In this document: positions 13,625-24,398 of the stretch, piece by piece
How the letters are laid out: every line of letters starts with the position of its first letter
Numbering within the stretch: position 1 is the stretch's first letter
NCBI RefSeq assembly: GCF_036417845.1
Contig: NC_089982.1
Coordinates: 62,881,684 to 62,945,683, forward strand
Length of the DNA stretch: 64,000 bases
Direction: 5' to 3'
Source: Apteryx mantelli
Lineage: Eukaryota > Chordata > Aves > Apterygiformes > Apterygidae
Notes under the pieces: generated by a model
The model's input: only the letters and a program-made list of their open reading frames with translations
Databases searched by the model: none
What the model was told of the DNA's origin: nothing
Position numbers and translations under genes: made by a program

Positions 13625-13760
13625 TGAACTCCAAAAACTAAACACATTTAACCTTTTCAACACCCTGAGGAGATTGGTGGATGGATTTTATTACCTCTGT
13701 TTTAAAAATGAGCAAATAAAACTGAAAACATTTCGGAAGACCCAGTTTAGAACTTAGTCT
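13625..13760 (+). repeat. MIR-like (CORE-SINE type) remnant
   Basis: The order of motifs follows the MIR consensus as I remember it: a segment like 'ttaaccttttcaacaccctg', then 'attacctctgttttaaaaat', then 'gagcaaataaaactgaaaac'. In MIR these correspond to the 'cctcacaacaaccctatgag', 'ttatccccattttacagatg' and 'gaggaaactgaggc' segments. It is heavily diverged, so the family call is tentative. Confidence 0.4.
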
Positions 13761-16723
13761 TTGCTACCTAACTCTGACTGTATTCCATGATAGTATGTCC
13801 TATTTTTACATCAAAGAGATAAATAATCACATAAAACATCACAAATAAACTTGGTTCTTGTGTAGATTTTGAGATAGCTTACAAACTTTGTTCACTATAT
13901 CAGAGCTACTTGTAGGCCATTCATAAAGAAGGAGCAGCAGTTGTTTCCCCTAAATTATCTTTGGGGTTTGCTGTTTGTGCAGTTCATTTCTTGGAAGTTC
14001 TTCAATACATTAAATAGGCAGCAAATAATTATATAACTGATCCATAGTTTTAAAAATACACACATTTGGAAATGATAATTTTTGGTGTTGGAAAGTGACT
14101 GACTAGTTTGGATTAGTTGCATTACTAGCCTAATGAACCATGAATAATGTGGTAAACATCTGTTTTGATGTGTAACAGACTGCACAGATGGAGTGTGGAA
14201 GTCTGAGGTAGATTCACAGCTAGTTATTCTAAGGAACAGCTCTTGTACAGTTTAGATGATACTATTCCATCTTCGATTAAACATAGACTTACTTGGTTAT
14301 TCTTATGGACTGATAATATTAAAAGTAATCATGCCAATGACAATTATTGAAAAACAGGGTTATTTTAAAAGTTGTATGTAGTCATAGATTTGAGCTGGAG
14401 GGCAAAACTTAGCATATTCACAATTAATGGCCTTCTTGTATAGCCATATGTATTTTAGGATACAAAAGACCCTACTATCTTTCAGAGACATAGCAAAAGT
14501 CTTCCAACTTCTGCTTAGAATTAATTTCTAAACTTAAATTTTATCTCCATCCACTTAAAAAACATTACCAACCAAATAATTTTTTATGATATTAACATAA
14601 AATCTCAAAGGAAGAGGAAATTATCAGATAATAAAATCTCTCCGGTTTTCAATCCTGTCAGTGGATTTTCAAAACTGAAAGCAATTCAAGAATATTGACA
14701 AGCCTTAGAATAGTATTGTCACTTATGTCACATCTGAGTTGCATCAGAATTAGTAGAATCCAATTTCCTCTTTGATTTTTGTAAGATTCTTCTAAATTTT
14801 GCTTTACCATAGTGATAGAAAGCTGCCATTCTGTGCTCTGATAGAGAACTGTATGCTGTAGATAAATCAGAGTTGAGTTTTCCTACAATCTGAAAAATTA
14901 TGCTATTTTGTTTCTAACAAAGAGTAAAACAGCATATAGGTTTGCCTAATACTGATAATGTGGTTTAGACACACACACAAAGGAAGAAAAACCCTAAAAC
15001 CTCAAAAAGCACAACATGGCTTAAAATGAGTTTGTATATACTGTAATTTTTCTGGAGAGTTAATTAATGCAAACATAAACATGAAAACACAACTGAGTAG
15101 GTGTGTGAAGCTTATTTTCCCCCTCCCTCCACAAAAAAAATATCTCAGATCTTGTGGTCTCGTCCTGTGGTCAAGAAAAGTAAGTAAATGTAATTCTGGT
15201 CAAGACACAGTGTAGCAGATTGTGAAGTGTCTATGTTATGCTCTGAGGGAAAATGCTTTTACTACACTAGTTTAAATATGCTGAAGGCAGTCTCCTTTAG
15301 TGAGTTCCATGTGAAAGTCTGGCATCTGTTTTAAAGGCAAAAACTGAGAAAACTGTAATCTCTACTATGGGCTCAGTTAAATGGGCAAATCACAAGGATT
15401 TGCTGGAAGAGAAAGGAAGGTGGACTTTATAGAAGGACCTGGGAATTTCTTGATAGAGAAGAGCTCTGTTCCAGGGTGCTAATCAATCATGGTATCTAAG
15501 GACTTGTAGGAAATTCAGTCCAGCATAAACTGCTAATTAATTGGGTATTTGCATACTTTAAAATGTCATTTGCAAGCTTTAAAAAGGGGTCAGGTCCTTT
15601 CTTGGTTACCAGACCTGAATCTTTCAAATATTTTAAGTTATCATATTTAAAATTCTTTTTCTAAGACAGCATTCATTGCCACTCCTACTGAGTGGCAACT
15701 TGTGAAAGGAGGCTAGGCTGAGATGGAGATCTCAGGCGAAATAGGTGATTGGAGAAGTGTGTGAACCATTAGATTACAGTGCAGAAAGGCAATGTCCAAA
15801 AAGGGTGTCAGTACACAGGCCTGAATGCAAACTGTGCTTTAGGACTCTAGAACTAGAAACAGAAAATGGCCTTACGGTTTGAACCTACACTAACTTGGTT
15901 TGGAAACACACGGGTCCATTTACAAAACATTGGGAATGGTGTTAGGGTATGTCACTATGTATAATTTGCCAGACTAAGCAAAAGCATTAATGAAAAGTCA
16001 AGCAAGAACGTAATGATTTTCTTAGGTCATCTAGAAAAGGCAAACTCAAAAGCTTGCACTGGAGTAGGACTTCCTTGCCCCCAAATTTGCTTACATAATG
16101 CAAGTTTGGGAGGTAGATTTAACTTTTTTCAATTTGGTAGGCTGGTATTTAGGTATCTAAAAATAGGACTTGCAGCAGGGTTTTCAGAAGTGCTTGGACA
16201 CTAATGGAATTGGCTCTGTGCTGAACTTCTAATTGCTTAGACTGTGGGAGTCAGAGACTGAAAAAATTGTTTACATTCAAAATTGTGATCCTGAAACCCT
16301 ATTAAAAACCAAGTTTTTAACAGCCTCACTATTTAGTAAGGCTGTATTTAATATGCAGTAAGTAGTCTTTGAAGCAGGGATAAGAATCTCGTTCTGCTCC
16401 CAGATGAGCGCTTTAATTACTGGCCTCTTTTTGTCAGTAAATCTTTGCTTTTCTGCTTCAACAGAATGGTAGAGCTCTGCCTCTAGCTTCAGCTACAACA
16501 GTATAAACCTTCCCATTTGTCCCTGGATTTAGTTAGGTTCCTCAAGAGGAAGATACATACATATATATACACTGACTGAGTAAATGAAAGTACTTCTTGG
16601 TCTCATTTTGTGTAACAAAATGCTAGTTTCAGCTGAGTGGGGTAGTTCCTAGAAGTGGGGAAGTCACTTTACTGAAAGTTTAGTAATTTCTTTTTTTTTT
16701 TTTAAGCAAGTGATCAGTCAAAA

Positions 16724-16729
16724 CACGTG
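16724..16729. promoter_or_regulatory. CACGTG E-box upstream of ARAP2 CpG island
   Basis: A palindromic CACGTG lies about 60 nt before the GC-rich island begins. It is the canonical site for bHLH-zip factors (USF/MYC type). Function is inferred from sequence and position only. Confidence 0.3.
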
Positions 16730-16779
16730 CTACTAGTGTAATGCAATGCTGTGACATGGCATCTGCGTTGGCAGTGGCT

Positions 16780-17640
16780 TCGCTGGCCCCCAGGTGACTC
16801 GCAGAAGCCCTTTCGCTCCGGGCCGGGCTGCAGGGCTCCGCCGGGCTGCGCGGCGCCGTGCGCACGGCCCGCGGCCGCCAGCGCCCGCCGCCGGGGCGGC
16901 TCGGGCCCGAGGCGCTCCCGGAGCTCCCAGCCCCGACGCGGGGGTCCCGGCGGGCCGCAGCGCGGCGGTGGCGAGCGCCGTTGCGGGGCGGCGGGCACAC
17001 GGTGGCCGCCCGCCCCCGCGGAAGGAGCCGCCGCCGCCGCCGGCCGCCTCCCCGGCGAGGTAGCGCGCCGGGAGGAGGGGGGCAAAGGCTCCCGGAGCCG
17101 GACGCCGGCCTCCCCCTGCCTGCTCGGAAACGTGCCGCCCGAGCGCCCGCCCCGGCGGCCCACGCGCCGAGCGGAGCGGAGCGGAGCAGCCGGCGCTCCC
17201 CGCCCGCGCCCAGGTGCGGCCGCCTCCTGCGGCGGGAGCTGCGCGCCGCGGGCGCGGCCTGCCGGGGAGCGCTGGGCTGGGCCGCGCTGGGTGCGGAGGC
17301 AGGCAGGAAGCAAAGAGAGACGGCGAGAGGAGAGGCAGAAAGAGGAAAGAAGCAAAGCTGGGGAGTCGAAAGTCCGGCTTTCCCCTGCCCTCCGCTCTCC
17401 GCCGGTGCCCGTCGCCGAAGAGGTGAGGCAGGCTCCGCGGGTGCGGGCTGGCGCGGCGGCGGGCAGGGAGCCCTGGCGCGGCCCGGCCTGCTCCCGGCGC
17501 GGCGGCGGGCGGGAGGCGCGGGAGCCGCGCGGGGCAGCGCTGCCGCCGCCCGCAGCTCTGCTGCCAGCCGCGCCGGGCTGGCCGCGAGCGCCGCCGCCCG
17601 CGCAGCCCCGCTGCTGGGGGGGTCCGTGCTTTAAAGTTAC
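16780..17640 (+). promoter_or_regulatory. ARAP2: CpG island, probable ARAP2 promoter
   Basis: An abrupt change from AT-rich flanks to very GC-rich DNA with dense, undepleted CpG occurs here. GC-box-like GGGCGG cores are present (for example near 16893) and a short GAGCG repeat lies at 17169-17185. No TATA box is evident. It is the only CpG island of this strength in the window and lies about 6 kb upstream of the ARAP2 start-codon exon, fitting a promoter with a non-coding first exon. Long open frames on both strands here result from low stop-codon density in GC-rich DNA and are not treated as genes. Confidence 0.8.
17200..17422 (+). other. ARAP2: Candidate ARAP2 5' non-coding exon
   Basis: An AAGAG|GTGAGG donor follows position 17422 inside the CpG island and could splice to the acceptor at 23336. 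The 5' end is arbitrary because the transcription start cannot be read from sequence. A competing donor, TGTAG|GTAGGC, follows 17741. RNA-seq or 5' cap data would decide between them. Confidence 0.35.
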
Positions 17641-20600
17641 CAGCGCGTTCAGGGGCGAGACGGAGTGGTTTGGCAGACGGGCACGTCTCCGAGATGGGTG
17701 TCAGATGTACGAATTGGACTCTCGCAAGGAGTAACTTGTAGGTAGGCAGGAAATACGGTGTGTGTGTTTTTTTCTCTGTTTTCTTTTTCCGCTTAATTAT
17801 TTTAATGATCTGTTTCTAAATGTCATACAAAGGAATTGTCTTTATTATTGTGCGTTTCTTTGTCCTAAGAATTGTTTTTGCAAAGTTAGATGTGACACTG
17901 CGTCTGTATTTGTGGAAATTTTGCCAGAAAGTGAATGAAGTTCACTTTGAGAAAGCTGAAGAGCCACTGTGATGTCTGCAGTGACAAACATCACGAAGTG
18001 CATGATATGGCACCCGAGTGTTGCCACAGCAACTTGCTAAACGTACTCAGCCAATTCCAACTTCAGTTTGCTTATTCATGCCATGCAGTTTCACAGTCCC
18101 GCGACAGTTCTGCAAGTCGTCCCACTGGAATTTCTTGCAGTGTGAGGTTTGTCTCCGAGGTAATGAAGTTGGCTAAACTTTTCTCTAGAAGACAAGTGTT
18201 CTGAACTGAACAACAAAGAAACATTTTGTCAGAGGATGTGCTTATTTCATAATTACCCATTATATTGAACTACTTTTTGTAACTTTATTTCACTTGGAAG
18301 GGAAATGGTACTATCCAAACAGTTGCAATCAGCTGTATTGTTCTGAGTTGATCTGAATTTTATTTCCTTAAGTAACCTCTTTAAAAAGGTCATTTAAGAG
18401 CTTTTTGAGCAGGTGGTCAGGATACTGCTTGCACTATGTAGATTTTTTTGAAAGATCTGTGATGATCTACAACACTTTTTAGGCCTATTAGTCTTGTGAG
18501 TTTATATGCAGTCAAGTACAATGAGAAGATGAATTTCAGAGCTGTCAGGTTTCGTTTCATTCCATGGTCAGTCCTATCTTAGTTGTTTTGTTTGTTTCTG
18601 TTTGTTTGGATCTTAATCTAACATGTGGCTTAGAAAAAGTTGGGAGGAAGCTCGAGTTTGTATTTGTTGAACTGATCACTTAAAGTGTGATTGTATTGCC
18701 ACACACTTCTAAAGATTTGACACTTTCTTTGAGTGAGCTAATATCAGTTGTGATCTTAAAAGGAAAAAAAAAATCCTTACCTGATTCTTTTTATATGCAA
18801 TTATATCCTACTGTTTGTGTATTTAATTATTAAAAGTTGGTTTGCTCACATGCTTTAACACAGCTTCATCTATCTAGATATGTCTTTCAACCAGTATCAT
18901 CTTCAAGATTTTTCAACTTGAAAATCATGGAATCAAGGCCATATCAATTGGTACGGCTTTTGAAGTGCTGGATGCATCCTCCGTGTGAGGAAATGTCCTG
19001 AAAATTATGCTCGTTTTCTGTGCCAGTGTTGTCATATCTTCTTTGGAGGCATATAGAGGACAGAGCTGTCACTTTCTGCAAAACAAAAAGAATTGATATG
19101 CTACTCTGAGTTTTTGTGTCTAGTTGTCTAAGCCTCTTTCATAAGAGGAGAAGAGGGAAGGATGTGAAAATCACATTATGAGAAGAATCGTCTGCAACAT
19201 CATCTTCTATGGAAGAAATTTGGGTGATCCCAACTAAGACTTGGGATCTGAAATCCATCCCATGCCAAATCATATTTTCTTGGAAGGGAAGCCCAAAATG
19301 ATTCCCTTGTTTTGTTTTTTCCGCATTGTGTTTTGGACATTGTACCCTTATTTCTGTAAAATGGGATGGTCAAGTATCTTCAGAGAAGCTTGATCTTCTG
19401 TAACCACTATAGCATTTTCCCATTTCAAATACCATTTTGAATGTTTGAGTTTTGTCTGGTTACTCTATACTGGAGGTTATGATAATGCAGCAAGAATCAG
19501 TTTTATTTAAGAAAGAACAAATCCCCCTTTGTTTTTTCTCCTTTGGTACTTATTTCTGTTAAATAATACGGGTAAATCTGTAAAAGTTTTTCTTCCAATT
19601 GAAGTTGGAGATGCAGAACATATGCAACTACATGAACTGATCTTGAAGACTATTGTTTACTTATAACTTGTCTTATTGATACAAATATGTATGTGAATTG
19701 ATGTAAGCACGTAAATGTGTGTATATGTATCACATATGTATACACTATGTATATATCTATATATAATGCTGTTCAAATATTTGTTAGTATTTGTTATGAC
19801 TTACTTTGTAGTTAAAGCTATGGAGGAGATAATTCAATCCCACTTTTGACTGGTATTAATTACATGTAACTAGACTGATATTTTGGATAAGGTGGTTCTC
19901 AAGTTCTATCTTTCTGTATCCTTTTTGAGCTTAAACCTTTAGTAAGAATAAAAAGTTGCAATGTAAGAAGTACTGGTATTTATCTTCTAGCCTCTGATAC
20001 AAAGATATGCCAATAGTGTGTAGATTTATTTAGGTGTATGTTGCTTGAATCTTCATCCGAGTAGTCAAACCAAAGCAGGTGTCAGCGTAACCCTTTCCTC
20101 AGACCCACAAAATGTGTGTGATTGTAAACTTACTGATATTTTACCAGCTGTATATGTAAGTCAGTTCTATAGCACTTCAGAAGTCTTGATGGGTGCATTG
20201 ACAGCTTCTGCTGTGAATTACTAGTGAAACAAAAGATGGCTTTGGCTTCAGCTTCTAGCAGTGCTGGCATTTTGCAGTCAAAATGTCTTCTCACTGAACA
20301 GCCTCTTCCTTTCTCAGACTGCTGTATATTTCCTTATGAAGTACACTGCAAAAAGTAATGACATTTTGCAAGTTTGTAAACAAAGTTTCTTCTCTGCTAG
20401 GTAATTCTCTGCATTCTGTTGTGGTTTGTATAAAGATGGGTTAGGATCCAAACAACTGATACTCTGTGGCTATTTGAGTTCCTGAAGTAATCAGACTGAA
20501 TGTGTTCCGGAATAAGGTCTGGGCAAAGCTACTACATGTAGAAAAAACAATACTTAAGATACTGAAAAGTAAATAATAGCGCCTTCGTCAGTGCCTTTTG

Positions 20601-20978
20601 ATTACTGCTGAAGGTGGAAGGATTGGTGAGTGTTGTAGAATGATACTGTCCTAAAACAAGCAACTACTCTCCTGCCCCCTGGGGGAGGCAGGGGGTGGAC
20701 AAAAAACCTCAAACCCAAAACTACCAGGAAAGAAGGAACTGGTTGAAATAACCAATTTCAACTCCAGTCTTGAAACACTTGGACTGATACACTAATATTT
20801 CAAGGGGGTTATGTACTTTGAGGATGTATGCTTTATTTTTTCTTGATGGGCACATGAAATACTCTGGTGCAAGCAGTGCCTGCCTGATACTTTATGCTCA
20901 CTTTAGCAATTTCTGTAATAATTAGTTTTTTTCATCCTGTATATATATGCAACTTCTTCTTTTAAAAGAATATGTATT

Positions 20979-21025
<47 letters not shown>

Positions 21026-23336
21026 TTGTATGTATATATATGTTTGTATTTTTCAGGGTTCAAGAATGGGTGATGGGCAATACTATTTAATATTACCTTT
21101 TGAAAGAAGACTCGTGAAAAGCTTGATAAAATGCTGATGCCTGAAATTTTGAAAGAAATGAGTGTTCAGATAAGTAGTCAGGCTGAGAAAGGACAAAGTT
21201 AAATCTAAAAGCTGATTGTTAATCAGCTTAGCTCAATTCAAGTCTGTTTGTATCAAAATGCCTCGGGAATCTTTTAGTGAGGGTTAACTCCATGACAAAC
21301 CTCAACTCTGTTGAGAGGTTGATATCTGATTGGCTTATCTCCTTAAAAAATTTTAGTTGTTTGCTTTTCTTGTTCAAGATAGTAAGTCATTTCTTCTCAG
21401 ATTTGTGGGCAGAGATCAAAGCTGAAAAGAAATATTGCCCCAAAAATGAAGTTAAAGAAAATAGCAAGAATCCGAAGACTCTTTATAAAAGACTATTTAT
21501 AATGGAACATTTGTAGTAAATGCGCTGTGTTGATTTTTATGTCTTCCAGGAAGATGTAGGTTTGTTCAACTTTTTTTTCCCTCATTATGCCACAGATATT
21601 TGTGGTGTAAGTGTAAAGAGGTTTGGTTCTTCCCCCCACCCCCTCACCCTGTTCTTCATTAGTTCTTTTTAAGCATGTGTGAGTAATAAAGATAGTTATA
21701 AAACTTTCCAAGAAAAAAACTTCTAGTGACTGAACTAGTTATTTCACAATCATAATAAAGCACAATCCCTAACAGCGGTAATAACAACTGTGTTTCATTC
21801 AGTACATGATTTTAAATTTATAATTATTTGTGTGTGTCTTTGGGAATAGAGAGAGGCATAAAGATTTATTTCTGACTCCTTGTTTGGATACTGATTTAAA
21901 GTTGATCAAAGGGTATTAGGGAAATCTTACAGGAGGAGGTGTTTTCTTATCTTAGAGTAACTGATACAATACAAAAAATAGGCAAACTTTCTATCTTCAG
22001 ATCTTAAGTATTGTCCTTTTTGTCAGGAAATATTCTGAAGAATATAAGTATCACTACCTACTGCCATGGATGTATTCTGGGCATATGATTCCTTTTCTTT
22101 CAAATTGCCACATTTAGCCTTATGCTTACATTTAGTTCTACCAAAGCTGTTCTTTCCTTTCCAGGCTGCTTAAGGCTAGTACCTGCATGCCAGGACAGCT
22201 GCTATAGTCAGTAGGTTTTCCTAAGGCCAAATTATCCTTTATACAGGAAGGAGGAGGAGAAAAAAAACTATTGTCTGCTGCTGATCTTAAACCTTCTCTA
22301 AAGACGCAGTTTCAGGCTGTCTCGAACTCCTTCAAAACGGTAGCTTCTGTACCTGCTTTGGATTGTGTAAGTCATGAGTTTGGATATTGCCGTGGCACAG
22401 TAGAAGGAAGAGCTGAAATAGGTGGAATTTGGAGAGTGCAAGAGCTGAGTTAGAAAAAATTGAGCGAAAACCCTCTTGGACACTTGAGACACCAAGGATC
22501 CCTAGTGCGGAGGCCAAAACTTGCTTATGTGACTATGACTCTCATTCTGTTTGTGTGCAAGGGAGCTGCTCCCTTGGCAAAGCCGAAAAGCGAGTTACCT
22601 GTTTCCCAGTCTCCCTCGTGACAGTTCTTTGAAAGGCCTGATCTGTGAGACTTATTTTGGTCACCTCCACAGCTTGCTGACAGTGGTTAGTTAAGCAATT
22701 AAGGCCACTTTTTTCAAAACACGTTCAGAAGGGTCTCTACCTTTGCATAATATTTTACTGGTTACAGCACTTGTTCATTGGGATCCTCAGTTGAAGAGGG
22801 CTTGAACCCACAGCTCCTGCTTCACAAAGAATGCTCTAGCCAGTGGTTTTTCCTTTTTCCTGTTGAAAATGTGTTTCTGTGCTAAAAAGAGTGTAAGGCT
22901 CATAAGATGAGTGAATGAAAGCCTTAGGCTGAAGTTCCTTGGTTAAAGTGCTAGCAGGGCAAGGGGAAAGCTTTGGGTTCCCGCTCTGTACTTAGATCCC
23001 TTTTTCTCCCTTGTATATAGCCAAGTACCAGGTAACAAGTGTGCGTGTGTTTGTGTCTAAGTAGTTCACTGCTCATGAACTTCTAGGATTATATGTTTCA
23101 AAACCATGTAACTTGTGCTAAGACTTTGATTTCGCTTTTCTCTTCATAGATGTCAGGACAAAAGGATGGAGAGGTTATGCTGTTGATCTGCTTTAAGTTT
23201 TCATATATAAGCAATTTAAAAATTTTACTGTACAAATGACTGTGGGCCTTTCAGAATTTTATCCAAGATCAATCTGAATTCAGGCCTCTAAATTCGGTGC
23301 GGTTCTACCTTTTAATGCCCTTTTTCTTCCCTCTAG
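17423..23336 (+). other. ARAP2: ARAP2 intron 1
   Basis: This intron lies between the CpG-island exon and the start-codon exon. It holds a (TA)n(TG)n microsatellite at about 20977-21021. A block at 22260-22640 is somewhat richer in GC and CpG than its surroundings and contains overlapping 60- and 67-codon frames of unknown meaning. No coding exon is recognised. Confidence 0.5.
20977..21021. repeat. (TA)n(TG)n microsatellite
   Basis: A short TA run passes into about 16 TG units, then into TATGTTTGTATG-type decay. It lies in ARAP2 intron 1. Confidence 0.9.
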
Positions 23337-23520
23337 GTTTGCAGTCTTAAAAAAAAAATCATTATGCACTGAAGAGGCCTACTTGTGAAGAAACTGATAT
23401 TCTCTGTTGGCTGACTTGACAACAAATTTTGAGAGAGTTTTGTTGCTAGGGAATATGCACACATTCTGACTATATTTCTACGTGACTGTGTGGGGCAATA
23501 TTCGGAATGAAGCTGTCATC
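23337..23520 (+). other. ARAP2: ARAP2 5' UTR part of start-codon exon
   Basis: The exon begins after a strong acceptor (TTTTTCTTCCCTCTAG, ending at 23336). The leader has three upstream ATGs. Two open minimal frames: 23364-23372 (Met-His-stop) and 23455-23469 (Met-His-Thr-Phe-stop). The third, at 23507, is out of frame and overlaps the main start. The open frame reaches upstream to a GTG at 23482, but the homologous start is the ATG at 23521. Confidence 0.65.
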
Positions 23521-23623
23521 ATGTCTTCTGTGGGCAATGGCACTGATATTGAAGAATTCTTGGTCAACATTAATTTGGGACAGTATCTTTCTAACTTTAA
23601 AGAATATGGCTATAACATTGTGA
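23507..23623 (+). other. Upstream ORF overlapping the ARAP2 start codon
   Basis: The ATG at 23507, with G at -3, opens a 38-codon frame that runs past the main ATG at 23521 and stops at TGA 23621-23623. It may lower initiation at the main start. Coding function of the peptide is not suggested; this is a candidate translational control element. Confidence 0.5.
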
Positions 23624-24398
23624 CAGATTGTGTGGGAATAAATAACAGTGTGCTTCAGCAAATGGGAGTGTTGCCTACAGGGCACCGCAGAAGGATTCTT
23701 AAGCAGTTAGACACCACTTTTTCAAAAATGCAAGAAAAATCTCTTTTCTCTGAAAATCTAAAACTCAAAGACTTGAAAGGATTAGAGGAGAAGCAATGTT
23801 CATCCTCGGATCAAGAGTCCTCAATAAGCAATTTAAATGTAGATGGGACTGCAGAAACTTGCTTGATACCTGCAACATTGTCAGTACAACCCGCTAATAA
23901 AACTTACTTTGGTAAAGAAAAGTTTGAACTTGCAGAGCAAAACTTATTGGAGGCAAAAGATGATAGCTTTACAGATTTGGAATTTTCCAGTTTATACCAG
24001 AATTCAGACAGCATACTAAAAGCTATCAATCTAAGTAGAAGTATTGAGAGGAATGCTCAGCCGGATACATCACTGGAAGAAGCTGCTGCATACCAAGCTG
24101 ATGAGTACTTGGATGGCCATTCAGCATTTTCCCATCCTCCTCCTTCGTTTGCTTATTCATGTGAGACAAAATCCAGTGAAAACAAACAGCTGATGTTTGC
24201 AGATGAGGACAATTTATCTGACAGTGAGCCAAATTCTCCATTCTTTCAATTTAAAGGAGAAATGATAGACAATGACTTATATGATTCTTATGCACAAAGC
24301 TGCATGAAAGTGGTTCCAAGAACAAGCCGGTCTTTTATTTTAAGGCATCGACCTGTTCCAAAAATCCCAGATTCAAGTAAAGTTGAAACTTTATCAAG
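23521..24398 (+). CDS. ARAP2: ARAP2 start-codon exon: SAM domain and linker
   Basis: ARAP2 is a multidomain GTPase-activating protein: a PtdIns(3,4,5)P3-stimulated GAP for Arf6 that also binds active RhoA. It acts at focal adhesions and in integrin/endosome traffic (family knowledge). This exon encodes residues 1-292 plus two bases. The SAM domain occupies about residues 5-70, beginning DIEEFLVNINLGQYLSNFKE and ending in the conserved PTGHRRRILKQL helix. A Ser/acidic-rich linker follows. Near its end are conserved islands PNSPFFQFKGEMIDNDLY and RSFILRHRPVPKIP, which match my memory of human ARAP2. The ATG at 23521 has A at -3 and corresponds to the human MSS start. The donor is TCAAG|GTAACT after 24398, leaving phase 2. 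Confidence in gene identity is high. Confidence 0.95.

Larger units (their letters stand above)
4266..16779. other. Intergenic region between divergent DTHD1 and ARAP2
   Basis: This is about 12.5 kb of AT-rich DNA with no convincing exon. Open frames here are short (under 90 codons), lack splice context and match nothing I know. It contains the nested inverted repeat at 5865-5960, a C12A12 run at 9384-9407, a MIR-like SINE remnant near 13625-13760, and a CACGTG E-box at 16724-16729 close to the ARAP2 CpG island. The 5' UTR and promoter of DTHD1 should lie in its left part but cannot be placed. Confidence 0.7.

Noticed and set aside
16680..17734. Long open frames on both strands (up to 327 codons) in the CpG island.
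   Set aside because: They arise from low stop frequency in very GC-rich DNA, overlap in several frames, and are Arg/Ala/Pro-rich low-complexity translations. The island is explained as a promoter and 5' non-coding exon.
17935..18204. 89-codon plus-strand frame downstream of the CpG island.
   Set aside because: No splice-site logic or homology supports it, and an overlapping minus-strand frame is equally open.
23482..23520. N-terminal extension of ARAP2 from 23482.
   Set aside because: It begins at GTG, and the homologous start (MSS) is the ATG at 23521.
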